The position numbers and the translations under genes were made by a program. The notes beneath the pieces were generated by a model. That model had not been told where the DNA came from, did not search any database, and saw only the letters and a program-made list of their open reading frames with translations. From Nitrospiria bacterium (lineage in GTDB: Bacteria > Nitrospirota > CAKKRA01 > 9FT-COMBO-42-15), in the NCBI GenBank assembly GCA_919903585.1, contig CAKKST010000415.1, forward strand, positions 1-21,704: 21,704 bases of DNA, read 5' to 3'. Shown here in pieces: positions 1-6,760 of the stretch (the stretch's first letter is position 1; each line of letters opens with the position of its first letter).

Positions 1-63
1 AAACTCCTCTGGAGACATTGCATATTTTTTTGATAATCTTTCAATTGCTTCTATACTGCTCAT
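1..63 (-). CDS. N-terminal fragment of an unidentified small protein (runs off the window)
   Basis: An ATG at 63 on the minus strand is preceded by a GAGGTG ribosome binding site (71-76) at 7-base spacing. It opens 21 codons reading MSSIEAIERLSKKYAMSPEE plus F to the window edge. The peptide is charged and helical-looking; no family can be assigned from so little. It lies 81 bases downstream of the Uma2-family gene on the same strand, so the two may be co-transcribed. The good ribosome binding site is the main reason to believe it. Confidence 0.5.
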   Translation of the reverse strand, partial: MSSIEAIERLSKKYAMSPEEF

Positions 64-107
64 TTTCATTCACCTCTTCTTTTCGGCGGTTATTCTTACT
101 CTTGTGT

Positions 108-128
108 GTTCAGGTTGCAAACCTGAAC
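108..128. repeat. Short perfect hairpin after the Uma2 gene
   Basis: GTTCAGGTT (108-116) and AACCTGAAC (120-128) form a perfect 9-bp stem with a 3-base loop. It lies between the stop of the Uma2 gene and the next start on the minus strand. No T-run follows on either strand, so it is not a convincing intrinsic terminator. It looks like one of the short dispersed palindromes common in this window. Confidence 0.6.
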
Positions 129-144
129 CAGCAGAAACAAGACC

Positions 145-699
145 CTACCCCTCAAATATCTCCTTTATTTCCACTGTTATTCCTTCTATTACATTAGATT
201 TCACAATTCCTGTCTTTCTTGCCTTGCAGAACTCTTTATATATGCCCTTTTCAATAGCCAAAACCTCTACAGCCTTTTCCTGCGGAAAGACCAGCCAGTA
301 TTCCTTCACCCCGTATTTCTCATATACATCACGTTTCTCTATTGTGTCATAAGATGCGGATGAAGGGGAGACAATCTCTATTATCAAATCAGGGCTTCCC
401 ATGATTGCAGCATCTTTAATAATATCCAATCTCTTATTGCTGATAAAAAGAATATCAGGCTGGACAACAATATCCTCTGCAAGGACAACATCTGTAGGGG
501 CATAAAAAACTTCCCCCAAGTTTTTCTCATTAACATATTTACTAATTATGAAATTAAGTTTACTTGATATCCTTTGATGGATAGTAAATGGCGCTGGAAC
601 CATGATAAGCTCTCCTTTCATCACCTCATACCGCTTCTCGTCCTCTATCAGGAGATAGTCATTATAGGTGTATTTTTTTTGAATCGTCAAGGTATTCAT
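145..699 (-). CDS. Uma2 family (DUF820) PD-(D/E)XK nuclease-like protein
   Basis: The 184-residue protein matches the Uma2/DUF820 family, a restriction-endonuclease-like fold present in many copies in cyanobacteria and other phyla; its cellular role is not established. Visible family features are the N-terminal YNDYLLIEDEKRYEVMKGEL segment, D82 in QPDILF, E108 in PDLIIEIVSPSS, K122 in IEKRDVYEKYG, and the closing GVKEYWLV strand. D82, E108 and K122 are the likely nuclease-fold metal and catalytic residues. I chose the ATG at 699 because AAGGAG (708-713) sits 8 bases upstream. The longer reading from the GTG at 720 includes that ribosome binding site, so it is unlikely. No transposase or toxin partner is nearby. 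Family call is firm; function is not. Confidence 0.88.
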   Translation of the reverse strand: MNTLTIQKKYTYNDYLLIEDEKRYEVMKGELIMVPAPFTIHQRISSKLNFIISKYVNEKNLGEVFYAPTDVVLAEDIVVQPDILFISNKRLDIIKDAAIMGSPDLIIEIVSPSSASYDTIEKRDVYEKYGVKEYWLVFPQEKAVEVLAIEKGIYKEFCKARKTGIVKSNVIEGITVEIKEIFEG

Positions 700-787
700 A
701 GTCATTTCTCCTTCAAACACTCCTGCTTAGCTGCAAAAGTTAGCGCAAAATATTAACAGTCATATAATAATGACAACATTCGTTTGT

Positions 788-863
788 AAAATCCCTCCTA
801 ACCTCCCTTTTCCAAAGGGAGGAATTTCCCCTCTTTGGCAAAGAGGGGCAAGGGGAGATTTTA
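788..863. repeat. Double-hairpin dispersed repeat, copy 1
   Basis: Two adjacent perfect 9-bp stems with 3-base loops: CCTCCCTTT/AAAGGGAGG (802-810, 814-822) and CCCCTCTTT/AAAGAGGGG (828-836, 840-848). The element is bounded by AAAATC and GATTTT. The same architecture, slightly diverged, recurs at 18369-18449. It lies in the 304-base gene-free stretch between the Uma2 gene and the TPR gene. The shape suggests a small non-autonomous palindromic element; no coding potential is seen. Confidence 0.75.
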
Positions 864-899
864 AAATTATGTCTTTTCAATTATGAGACTCTTAATAAT

Positions 900-996
900 T
901 GTCATACCCGCCCACCCAGTATCAAAGTACGGGGTAAACTCCAGTGGGTATCCAGCAAAGTCCATAGATTCCCGCTAAAAACATGCGGGAATGACA
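900..996. repeat. 97-bp MITE-like element with 12-bp terminal inverted repeats
   Basis: TGTCATACCCGC (900-911) and GCGGGAATGACA (985-996) are terminal inverted repeats matching at 11 of 12 positions. Inside, ATTCCCGC (968-975) pairs with GCGGGAAT (985-992). A 13-base piece, GCGGGAATGACAT, recurs alone at 3153-3165. The element ends 7 bases past the stop of the TPR gene. There is no ORF inside and no clear target-site duplication. Confidence 0.6.
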
Positions 997-1003
997 TTAG
1001 GGT

Positions 1004-3061
1004 TTACTCCTTCTTCTCCTGCGCTGTTTCGCCGCGGGGTATCTGCAATATCTGGCCGGGGTGTAGGATCTTAGGATCCCTTATCTGAGAGCGGTTGCCT
1101 TCATAGAGCAGCCTCCATTTGGATGAATCGCCATAGACTTCCCCTCTCCCTGCAATGGACTCCAGTGTATCCCCTTCTTTTACCTGATAGGTACTCAGTA
1201 GGCCGTTCGCCCCTACTCCTTTACCTTCTAAGTCATCCTTCTTCTTTTTTCTTTCCTTCTCCTCTAATTCCTTTACCTTTACCTTAATTCTTTCTTCTTT
1301 GTCAGGGTCGCCAAAGCCTGCCTCTTTATATTTTGTCTTCAGTTTGTCATTCTTCGGGTCTATTTCAAGGGATTTCAGCCATGCCTCTTTTGCATCATCT
1401 TTTTTTAGTTTTTTAAGGTATATATCCCCAAGGTGTTCGTACATAACAGGGTCATCCTTCACCAATGTTACTGCCTTTTCAAGTATCTCAATGGCATCGT
1501 CCACCCAGCCCTTCTGAAAATATGCCCATGCAAGGCTGTCTAAGTAGTAGCCGTCATCAGGTTTTATCTGCAGCGCCTTCTTGATTAATGATATCGCCTC
1601 ATTCAGATTGATCCCTTTTTCTGCATAGGTGTAGCCGAGATAGTTTAAGGCGTTTGCATGTTTTGGATTAAGCTTAATTGTTTCTTTCATTTCAATAATA
1701 CAGTCTTCTTTCTTGTTTATCTTATCGTATGCAACACCAAGATTGAAATGAAGCTCGTCTATTTTAGGGTCTATCTTCAGGCCTGCTGTCAATATATCTA
1801 TAGCATCTGTGTACTTCTCAAGCTGGATGTAGGTTACGCCAGTAAACAGATATACCTCTGCCTTGTCAGGCGCCTGCTGAACCGCCCTCCTAAAATTCTC
1901 AAGCGCCTCTTCGTATTTTTTCTCCTTACTATAAAGGAACCCGAGCCTTATTATTGCATCCACATTTTTGGGATCTGCTTCTATGACCTTCTTATATTCT
2001 GCCTTGGCCTTGTCATTCTCCTTAAGGTCTTCATATATGGTGGCAAGATAATACCTGACCCTCGCATCATCGGGCTTTACCATCAATACCCTGTTAAACT
2101 GGTCCACTGCCTCTTTGTATTTCTTTTGTTCAACATACACAAGCCCTATTCTAAGATGTGTGTCAGGGTTATTCGGGTCAAATTCAAGTATCTTCTCTAA
2201 TTCAATCAGGGCATTATTAAGGTCATTCTGCTGGAGATACAACTGTATCAGCCTGTTTCTCGCCTCCCTGTCATGGCTGTCAACCTCATCAAGGAGTTTT
2301 CTGTACTCTTTTATGGCATCAGCATATTTCTCTTTTGCCTCATATACCATGCCAATGCCGATATAGGCAGGTTTAAAGGCAGGATCAACCTTTAATGCCT
2401 TCCTATAATAACTGATTGCCTTCCCCATCTTTTTTCTATCAAAGGCAATACGGCCAAGATAATAATAGCCGAGCGGTGAAGACGGGTTAATCTTTATCCC
2501 TTTATTAATTATCTCCTCTGCCTCGTCGTATCTCTTTAAAGAGCCGTACAACAGGCCAAGATTGAGATATGCCTCTACCTTGTAGGGATTTAATTCAATC
2601 ACCTTTTTGAATATCCTGATGCCATCCTCAGCCCTTCCGGTGTTTGAATATAACTCGCCTAATAGTATCATGGCAGGATGATATTCTGGATTAATTTGAA
2701 GTGATCGCTCTGCGAGGGGAATCGCCTCCTCTATCTGCCCCTTTCTTGCCAAAAGATAAGACAGCCTGATAAGCAGGAGGGGGGAATCCTTATCAAGTTC
2801 AAGGGCCTTTTTGTACTCCTTTATCGCCTCGTTTACATCCTCAAATTCAAACTTATATCCAAGGATAAAGTGATAGTATGCCTCGGGGTGGGAAAGCCTT
2901 GTTTTTTCCTCTGTAATAGCCTTTTCTTCTGGAGTAGGGGCACGGGGCCCCGTGCCCCTACTTATAGGCGATGGGGCAGTTGCACAGGAGTTAAGAAATA
3001 AAACCCCTGAAATTAAAAGAAAGAAAATAAGATAAGTGTATGAGGTTATTACTCTTTTCAT
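1004..3061 (-). CDS. TPR-repeat lipoprotein with C-terminal LysM domain
   Basis: The 685-residue protein starts with a lipoprotein signal (MKR, hydrophobic stretch to residue 23, lipobox LNSC with Cys26), so it is probably anchored to the outer or inner membrane facing the periplasm. Residues from about 60 to 590 are a long run of tetratricopeptide repeats, with recurring patterns such as A..LG.LY...G...EA and DP.....L..LG. After a charged linker, residues about 623-675 form a LysM domain (YQVKEGDTLESIA ... LHPGQILQIPRG), which normally binds peptidoglycan. TPRs give a protein-binding scaffold, so a role in envelope assembly or surface biogenesis is plausible but not shown. It lies 112 bases behind scpB on the same strand. 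The start has no clear ribosome binding site. Codons 34-43 are a perfect 30-bp palindrome that looks like an inserted repeat. Confidence 0.85.
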   Translation of the reverse strand: MKRVITSYTYLIFFLLISGVLFLNSCATAPSPISRGTGPRAPTPEEKAITEEKTRLSHPEAYYHFILGYKFEFEDVNEAIKEYKKALELDKDSPLLLIRLSYLLARKGQIEEAIPLAERSLQINPEYHPAMILLGELYSNTGRAEDGIRIFKKVIELNPYKVEAYLNLGLLYGSLKRYDEAEEIINKGIKINPSSPLGYYYLGRIAFDRKKMGKAISYYRKALKVDPAFKPAYIGIGMVYEAKEKYADAIKEYRKLLDEVDSHDREARNRLIQLYLQQNDLNNALIELEKILEFDPNNPDTHLRIGLVYVEQKKYKEAVDQFNRVLMVKPDDARVRYYLATIYEDLKENDKAKAEYKKVIEADPKNVDAIIRLGFLYSKEKKYEEALENFRRAVQQAPDKAEVYLFTGVTYIQLEKYTDAIDILTAGLKIDPKIDELHFNLGVAYDKINKKEDCIIEMKETIKLNPKHANALNYLGYTYAEKGINLNEAISLIKKALQIKPDDGYYLDSLAWAYFQKGWVDDAIEILEKAVTLVKDDPVMYEHLGDIYLKKLKKDDAKEAWLKSLEIDPKNDKLKTKYKEAGFGDPDKEERIKVKVKELEEKERKKKKDDLEGKGVGANGLLSTYQVKEGDTLESIAGRGEVYGDSSKWRLLYEGNRSQIRDPKILHPGQILQIPRGETAQEKKE
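2933..2962. repeat. Perfect 30-bp palindrome inside the TPR lipoprotein gene
   Basis: Every base from 2933 to 2962 pairs with its mirror position. The ends read AGTAGGGGC and GCCCCTACT, the same outer motif as the intergenic palindromes at 9019-9046 and 10810-10839. It is exactly ten codons in frame (SRGTGPRAPT, residues 34-43), eight residues after the lipid-anchor cysteine. It is best read as an in-frame insertion of the GTAGGGGC-class repeat. Confidence 0.8.
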
Positions 3062-3173
3062 ATTTTAATTTAAACATAATAGTCGCATTTAGTCAAGGCG
3101 GAAAAAACCATTGAATAGCAAATGTTACAGAAACATTCAGGGGCAGGCTTTGCGGGAATGACATATAAGAGTG

Positions 3174-3761
3174 TTAAGCTGTTTCCCGCTGATTATTTGA
3201 TGCTTCTGCAGAGGCAGTTACAGGAATTTCTTCCTCCTTCAACTCATGAAATTCCTTTAAAGTAGGAAGGTCTGACAGGTCTTTTAAGCCAAAGTATTGC
3301 AGAAATTCAGGGGTTGTGCTATACAGTATGGGTTTTCCCACAATATCCATCCTGCCGATAATTTTTATAATCTTCCTCTCAAGGAGGGTCTTTATTACAC
3401 CTCCGGAATCCACACCCCTTATCTTCTCTATCTCAGGCCTTATAATCGGCTGCTTATAGGCAATTATAGCAAGGGTTTCAAGGGCAGGTTTGGAGAGCTT
3501 TGATGCTAACTTTATCTTGTTCAGTTTCTTTATCCATGGGGCATACTCCGGCCTTGTTGTAAGCTGATAACCGTTTGCCACCTCAACAAGCTGCAGGCCG
3601 TTATGCTCCTTATTAAATTCATCCTTTAATTCAGATGCAAGCGTCTCAATGGTCTTTTTATCTGCTCCATCAATAACATCCTTTATCCTGTTTAAGGTAA
3701 TCGGTTCGCCTGATACAAATATCAGCGCCTCAATTATTGCCTTTATCTCTTTATCATCCAT
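3174..3761 (-). CDS. scpB: Segregation and condensation protein B
   Basis: ScpB is the winged-helix partner that, with the kleisin ScpA and SMC, forms the bacterial condensin that compacts and segregates the nucleoid. The 195-residue length is usual. The N-terminal stretch (IKAIIEALIFVSGEPITLNRI, residues about 5-25) and the core (SKPALETLAIIAYKQPIIRPEIEKIRGVDSGGVIKTLLER, about residues 89-129) are diagnostic for the family. The Ala/Glu-rich tail after residue about 170 is variable. The start overlaps the end of scpA by 8 bases, so translation is probably coupled. The gene lies at the far end of the ATPase-scpA run. Confidence 0.95.
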   Translation of the reverse strand: MDDKEIKAIIEALIFVSGEPITLNRIKDVIDGADKKTIETLASELKDEFNKEHNGLQLVEVANGYQLTTRPEYAPWIKKLNKIKLASKLSKPALETLAIIAYKQPIIRPEIEKIRGVDSGGVIKTLLERKIIKIIGRMDIVGKPILYSTTPEFLQYFGLKDLSDLPTLKEFHELKEEEIPVTASAEASNNQRETA

Positions 3762-4503
3762 TTAGCTCTGCTCCTTCCGACTTAAATATCCTTATAGCCT
3801 CAAATTCCTTTACCTGCTGTATCCTTACAAGCCTCAGCTTTACAAGCTCAAGTAGCGCCAGGAATGTGGCGATCACTGCCATCCTCGTCTTATCATTCTC
3901 AAATAGCGAATCAAAGGATATGCTCTGTGTATTCTCAAGCCTCTCCATTACGATATTCATCCTGTCCTTTACAGAGAGCTCCTCTGAGGTAAATTCAATG
4001 GCTGTCTTTTCAGGCAGCCTTTCAATAACTACCCGCAATGAGTCCAAAAGATCAAAGAGGCTGAAGTCAAAGAGGGTCGGCTCTGCCTCTGGCGGCCCAT
4101 ACTCCTTAAAACTCTCCTCTCTCCCAAACACATCCCTCCAGCGGCTCTCCCTCTCCTCAAGGAGCATTGCAGCATCCTTGAATCTTTTGTATTCTGTAAG
4201 CCTCCGCACAAGCTCTGCCATCGGATCCTCACCATCTTCATCATCCTCATCTGTTTCAGAGGGCGGGAGGAGCATCTTTGATTTGATATGTATCAACGTT
4301 GCAGCCATCACGAGAAACTCGCCTGCTATGTCAAGATTCAGTGTCTTCATCAGGTCAATATATACAAGGTACTGCTGTGTAATCAGGGCAATGGGTATAT
4401 CGTAAATACTCACCTCATTCTTTTTTATGAGATGAAGCAGCAGGTCTAATGGCCCTTCAAACATCTCAAGTTTTACTTCGTAGCCTGTATTATAATTTTC
4501 CAT
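3754..4503 (-). CDS. scpA: Segregation and condensation protein A (kleisin)
   Basis: ScpA is the kleisin subunit bridging the SMC heads in bacterial condensin. The 249-residue protein has the classic N-terminal signature (FEGPLDLLLHLIKKNEVSIYDIPIALITQQYL, about residues 15-46) followed by AGEFLVMAATLIHIKSKMLLP, then an acidic linker (SETDEDDEDGEDP). The C-terminal winged helix (KTRMAVIATFLALLELVKLRLVRIQQ) binds the SMC head. The start lies only 3 bases after the stop of atpD, with only a weak purine-rich stretch before it. It is therefore probably read from the ATPase transcript with coupled translation, and it overlaps scpB at its 3' end. SMC itself is not in the window. Confidence 0.95.
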   Translation of the reverse strand: MENYNTGYEVKLEMFEGPLDLLLHLIKKNEVSIYDIPIALITQQYLVYIDLMKTLNLDIAGEFLVMAATLIHIKSKMLLPPSETDEDDEDGEDPMAELVRRLTEYKRFKDAAMLLEERESRWRDVFGREESFKEYGPPEAEPTLFDFSLFDLLDSLRVVIERLPEKTAIEFTSEELSVKDRMNIVMERLENTQSISFDSLFENDKTRMAVIATFLALLELVKLRLVRIQQVKEFEAIRIFKSEGAELNG

Positions 4504-4506
4504 CTT

Positions 4507-5118
4507 TCAACTTTTCAACCTCTTTAACCTGAACAAATCTTCCCTTTCCCTTTCAGAAAGGGTATTGCGGATATATTGCACCTCACACTTTAATTTGGGA
4601 ATTATTATCTCATTCAATGCATTGATCCGCCTTGTCACCTTTTTTATCTCCTCGCCGATTATCTTCAGTCTGTTCTCCTCAGAAACCATTTTTAAGATCA
4701 GATCAACCACCTTTTCAAAGGCGCTGGCGCTGTCTTCTATAAATGTAGATGTAGCAACAAGGCCATAGCCCCTCGCATCAGGACTTCGGATAACCCTTTT
4801 ATATTCTATCTCAGAGAACTTCGTGCCCCATATATTCTTTTCAACTATGTCAATTAGTATATCCCTCTTTGCTGCAAAAGAAGCAGAGGCAATCTTTTCC
4901 TTTCCATCCATTGCAATGGCAACAGTCAATCTATTCATGGCATCCTGCATGTCCGCCCTCAATTTGTCCCTCGCAGAGACAACAGCATCCATTATGGCAA
5001 AGAATTCCTTTACCAGCGCCTCCCTCTTGCTCCGCAGCAGGCTTAATCCCTCATCAGCAACACCAATCTGATTCTTCTTTATAAGGAGGTTCATCCTTGT
5101 TGGGCTGACTGTTTCCAT
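4507..5118 (-). CDS. atpD: A/V-type ATPase subunit D (central stalk)
   Basis: Subunit D is the long coiled-coil rotor shaft turning inside the A3B3 head. The family signature VSPTRMNLLIKKNQIGVADEGLSLLRSKREALVKEF is visible at residues 4-39, and the C-terminal helix (RINALNEIIIPKLKCEVQYIRNTLSEREREDLFRLKRLK) is typical. I placed the start at the ATG at 5118, just before the conserved motif, giving 203 residues. A longer reading to 5157 would translate the direct/inverted repeat upstream of the gene and has no family support. No good ribosome binding site is visible at the chosen start. It is the last ATPase gene; scpA follows 3 bases later. Confidence 0.95.
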   Translation of the reverse strand: METVSPTRMNLLIKKNQIGVADEGLSLLRSKREALVKEFFAIMDAVVSARDKLRADMQDAMNRLTVAIAMDGKEKIASASFAAKRDILIDIVEKNIWGTKFSEIEYKRVIRSPDARGYGLVATSTFIEDSASAFEKVVDLILKMVSEENRLKIIGEEIKKVTRRINALNEIIIPKLKCEVQYIRNTLSEREREDLFRLKRLKS

Positions 5119-5129
5119 AATCAAACATA

Positions 5130-5195
5130 GGGTCAAGGGTTCAGGGTCAGGGGTCAAGAAAACTCAATGATTTTTTTACTCATGCCCCTTGACCC
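5130..5195. repeat. GGGTCA-type direct and inverted repeat between atpB and atpD
   Basis: GGGTCAAGGG (5130-5139) is the exact inverse of CCCTTGACCC (5186-5195). Between them the unit GGGTCAGG/GGGTCAAG is repeated in tandem (about 5143-5158). In the transcript the region could fold into a long imperfect hairpin just ahead of the atpD start. Its sequence class differs from the G-rich palindromes elsewhere in the operon. Confidence 0.6.
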
Positions 5196-5201
5196 TTGCC
5201 C

Positions 5202-6605
5202 CTATTTTTTATAATATTTCTCCACAAACTCCATTTTTATCCTTGTCAGACTTTCTTTTGGCAGTATCTTAAACAATTCCCAGCCTAAATTCAAGGTTTC
5301 TTTTATATTCCTATCTGTATATCTCTGGCTGATGAATTTATTCTCAAACTCCTCTGCAAATCTCAGGAATTTCTTATCCATCTCGCTCAGGCCTGTCTCG
5401 CCAACTATTGCCTCAAGTCTGCGTAAGTCCCTGCCCTTTGCATAGGCAGCATAAAGCTGGTCAGCCACATTCCTGTGATCCTCCCTCGTCTTTCCCTTGC
5501 CTATGCCGCGATTCATAAGCCGCGATAAGCTCGGGAGGGGATCAATCGGCGGATATATCCCCTTTCTGTAAAGTTCTCTGGATAATACTATCTGACCCTC
5601 TGTGATATAGCCTGTTAAATCAGGGATTGGATGTGTTATATCATCATCAGGCATGGTTAGGATAGGCAATTGCGTAACAGAACCCTTTTTGCCTTTAATC
5701 CGCCCTGCCCTCTCATATATAGTTGCAAGGTCAGTATACATATACCCCGGATAGCCCCTCCTGCCCGGTATCTCCTCCCTCGCAGCGCCGATCTCCCTTA
5801 GCGCCTCACAGTAATTCGTCATGTCCGTTAAGATTACCAGCACATGCATATCATAATTAAATGCAAGAAACTCTGCTGTCGTCAGGGCGCACCTCGGCGT
5901 AATTAATCTCTCAATGGTCGGGTCATCAGCGAGATTGAGGAAGATTACAGAGTTTTGTAATGCGCCGCTTGCCTCAAACTCCTCCTGAAAATAGGCAGCA
6001 TCCCTGAAGGTAATACCCATAGCAGCAAAAACAACAGCAAAGCCCCCACCCTCCCCTCCCCCTTCAAGGGGGAGGGGAGTAGAGGGGACCTTTGCCTGCC
6101 TTAATATCTGGCTTGCAATCTCTTTCGCAGGAAGACCCGCGCCTGAAAAAATAGGAAGCTTCTGGCCTCGGACAAGTGTATTCAAGCCGTCAATTGTAGA
6201 AATGCCTGTCTGGATAAAATCAGATGGGTTGTCTCTTGCAACAGGATTTATGGGCATACCCACAATATCTGCACGCACCTCCGGGATTATTGGCGGAAGG
6301 CCGTCAATAGGCTCGCCTATTCCATTGAACCGCCTACCGAGCATATCAATGGACAGGTTCAGTTTTGCTGCATACTCGCTGAATCTCACAGATGTCCCTG
6401 CCACATCCATGCTGGCCGTTGTCTCAAGGACCTGAACCACCGTGTATTTTTCAGATATCTCAATCACCTGACCGCTGCGGCTCCTGCCGTCAGGCAGAAC
6501 AATGGCAACCATCTCGCCAATGGACGCCTTTGGCACATTCTCTAAAAAGAGGAGCGGCCCTGCAATCCTTGATACTGTTTTGTATTCGCGGGTAATTAAG
6601 TCCAT
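5202..6605 (-). CDS. atpB: A/V-type ATPase subunit B (non-catalytic head subunit)
   Basis: Subunit B alternates with catalytic subunit A in the A3B3 head. The 467-residue protein shows the B-type signatures: DMLGRRFNGIGEPIDG (about 87-102), ISTIDGLNTLVRGQKLPIFSGAGLPAKEIASQI with a degenerate nucleotide loop in place of a Walker A (about 135-167), ILTDMTNYCEALREIGAAREEIPGRRGYPGYMYTDLATIYERAGRI, and PSLSRLMNRGIGKGKTREDH. Residues 174-188 (PSTPLPLEGGGEGGG) have no counterpart in relatives I recall, where only about six residues join this helix to the FAVVFAAMG strand. They are encoded by a G-rich palindrome, so this looks like an in-frame repeat insertion in a surface loop. The flanking conserved residues are intact, so the subunit is probably functional. 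No clear ribosome binding site precedes the ATG at 6605. Confidence 0.96.
   Translation of the reverse strand: MDLITREYKTVSRIAGPLLFLENVPKASIGEMVAIVLPDGRSRSGQVIEISEKYTVVQVLETTASMDVAGTSVRFSEYAAKLNLSIDMLGRRFNGIGEPIDGLPPIIPEVRADIVGMPINPVARDNPSDFIQTGISTIDGLNTLVRGQKLPIFSGAGLPAKEIASQILRQAKVPSTPLPLEGGGEGGGFAVVFAAMGITFRDAAYFQEEFEASGALQNSVIFLNLADDPTIERLITPRCALTTAEFLAFNYDMHVLVILTDMTNYCEALREIGAAREEIPGRRGYPGYMYTDLATIYERAGRIKGKKGSVTQLPILTMPDDDITHPIPDLTGYITEGQIVLSRELYRKGIYPPIDPLPSLSRLMNRGIGKGKTREDHRNVADQLYAAYAKGRDLRRLEAIVGETGLSEMDKKFLRFAEEFENKFISQRYTDRNIKETLNLGWELFKILPKESLTRIKMEFVEKYYKK
6042..6089. repeat. G-rich palindromic repeat inside atpB
   Basis: CTCCCCTCCCCCTT (6051-6064) and AAGGGGGAGGGGAG (6066-6079) form a perfect 14-bp inverted repeat around one base. 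Composition and the CCCTCCC...GGGAGGG core match the intergenic elements at 8514-8613 and 8976-9094. It spans codons 174-188 of atpB without shifting the frame. Confidence 0.8.
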
Positions 6606-6631
6606 AGATAATTAAATTCCAAATCCTAATC

Positions 6632-6747
6632 TCTAAATTCTAAACAAATTTTAAATTCAAAATTTCTGAGGGCGAATACAAGTTTCGCCCCTACAATCTG
6701 AATCATTTAATATCCTGTAGGGGCGAAACTTTATGTTCGCCCTCGTT
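6632..6747. repeat. 116-bp dispersed repeat in the atpA-atpB junction
   Basis: This stretch is nearly identical to 15750-15864 in the secD-secF junction; I count about five substitutions and one single-base gap. It has an AT-rich left part (TAAACAAATTTTAAATTC) and a right part where GGGCGAATACAAG..TTCGCCCCTAC is mirrored by GTAGGGGCGAA...GTTCGCCCT, giving a long imperfect hairpin. The outer GTAGGGGC motif is shared with other palindromes here. It fills most of the 155-base gap between the two genes. Confidence 0.85.
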
Positions 6748-6760
6748 AAGAAATTTGGGC

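Noticed and set aside
145..699. Toxin-antitoxin or defence system at the left end
   Set aside because: Uma2-family genes are widespread singletons, and neither the downstream fragment nor any neighbour shows a toxin, antitoxin or defence motif.
788..863. Intrinsic terminator
   Set aside because: Strong stems are present but no T-run follows directly on either strand, and the same element recurs at an unrelated junction.
1658..2200. 180-codon plus-strand open frame inside the TPR gene
   Set aside because: It is antisense to a clear TPR domain, is Cys/Tyr/Phe-rich in a biased way and has no recognisable domain; it is a shadow frame.
3737..4405. 222-codon plus-strand open frame opposite scpA
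   Set aside because: Ser-rich composition without motifs, antisense to the conserved ScpA sequence; a shadow frame.
6632..6747. Riboswitch or structured regulatory RNA in the atpA-atpB gap
   Set aside because: The near-identical copy between secD and secF shows it is a dispersed repeat, not a gene-specific leader.
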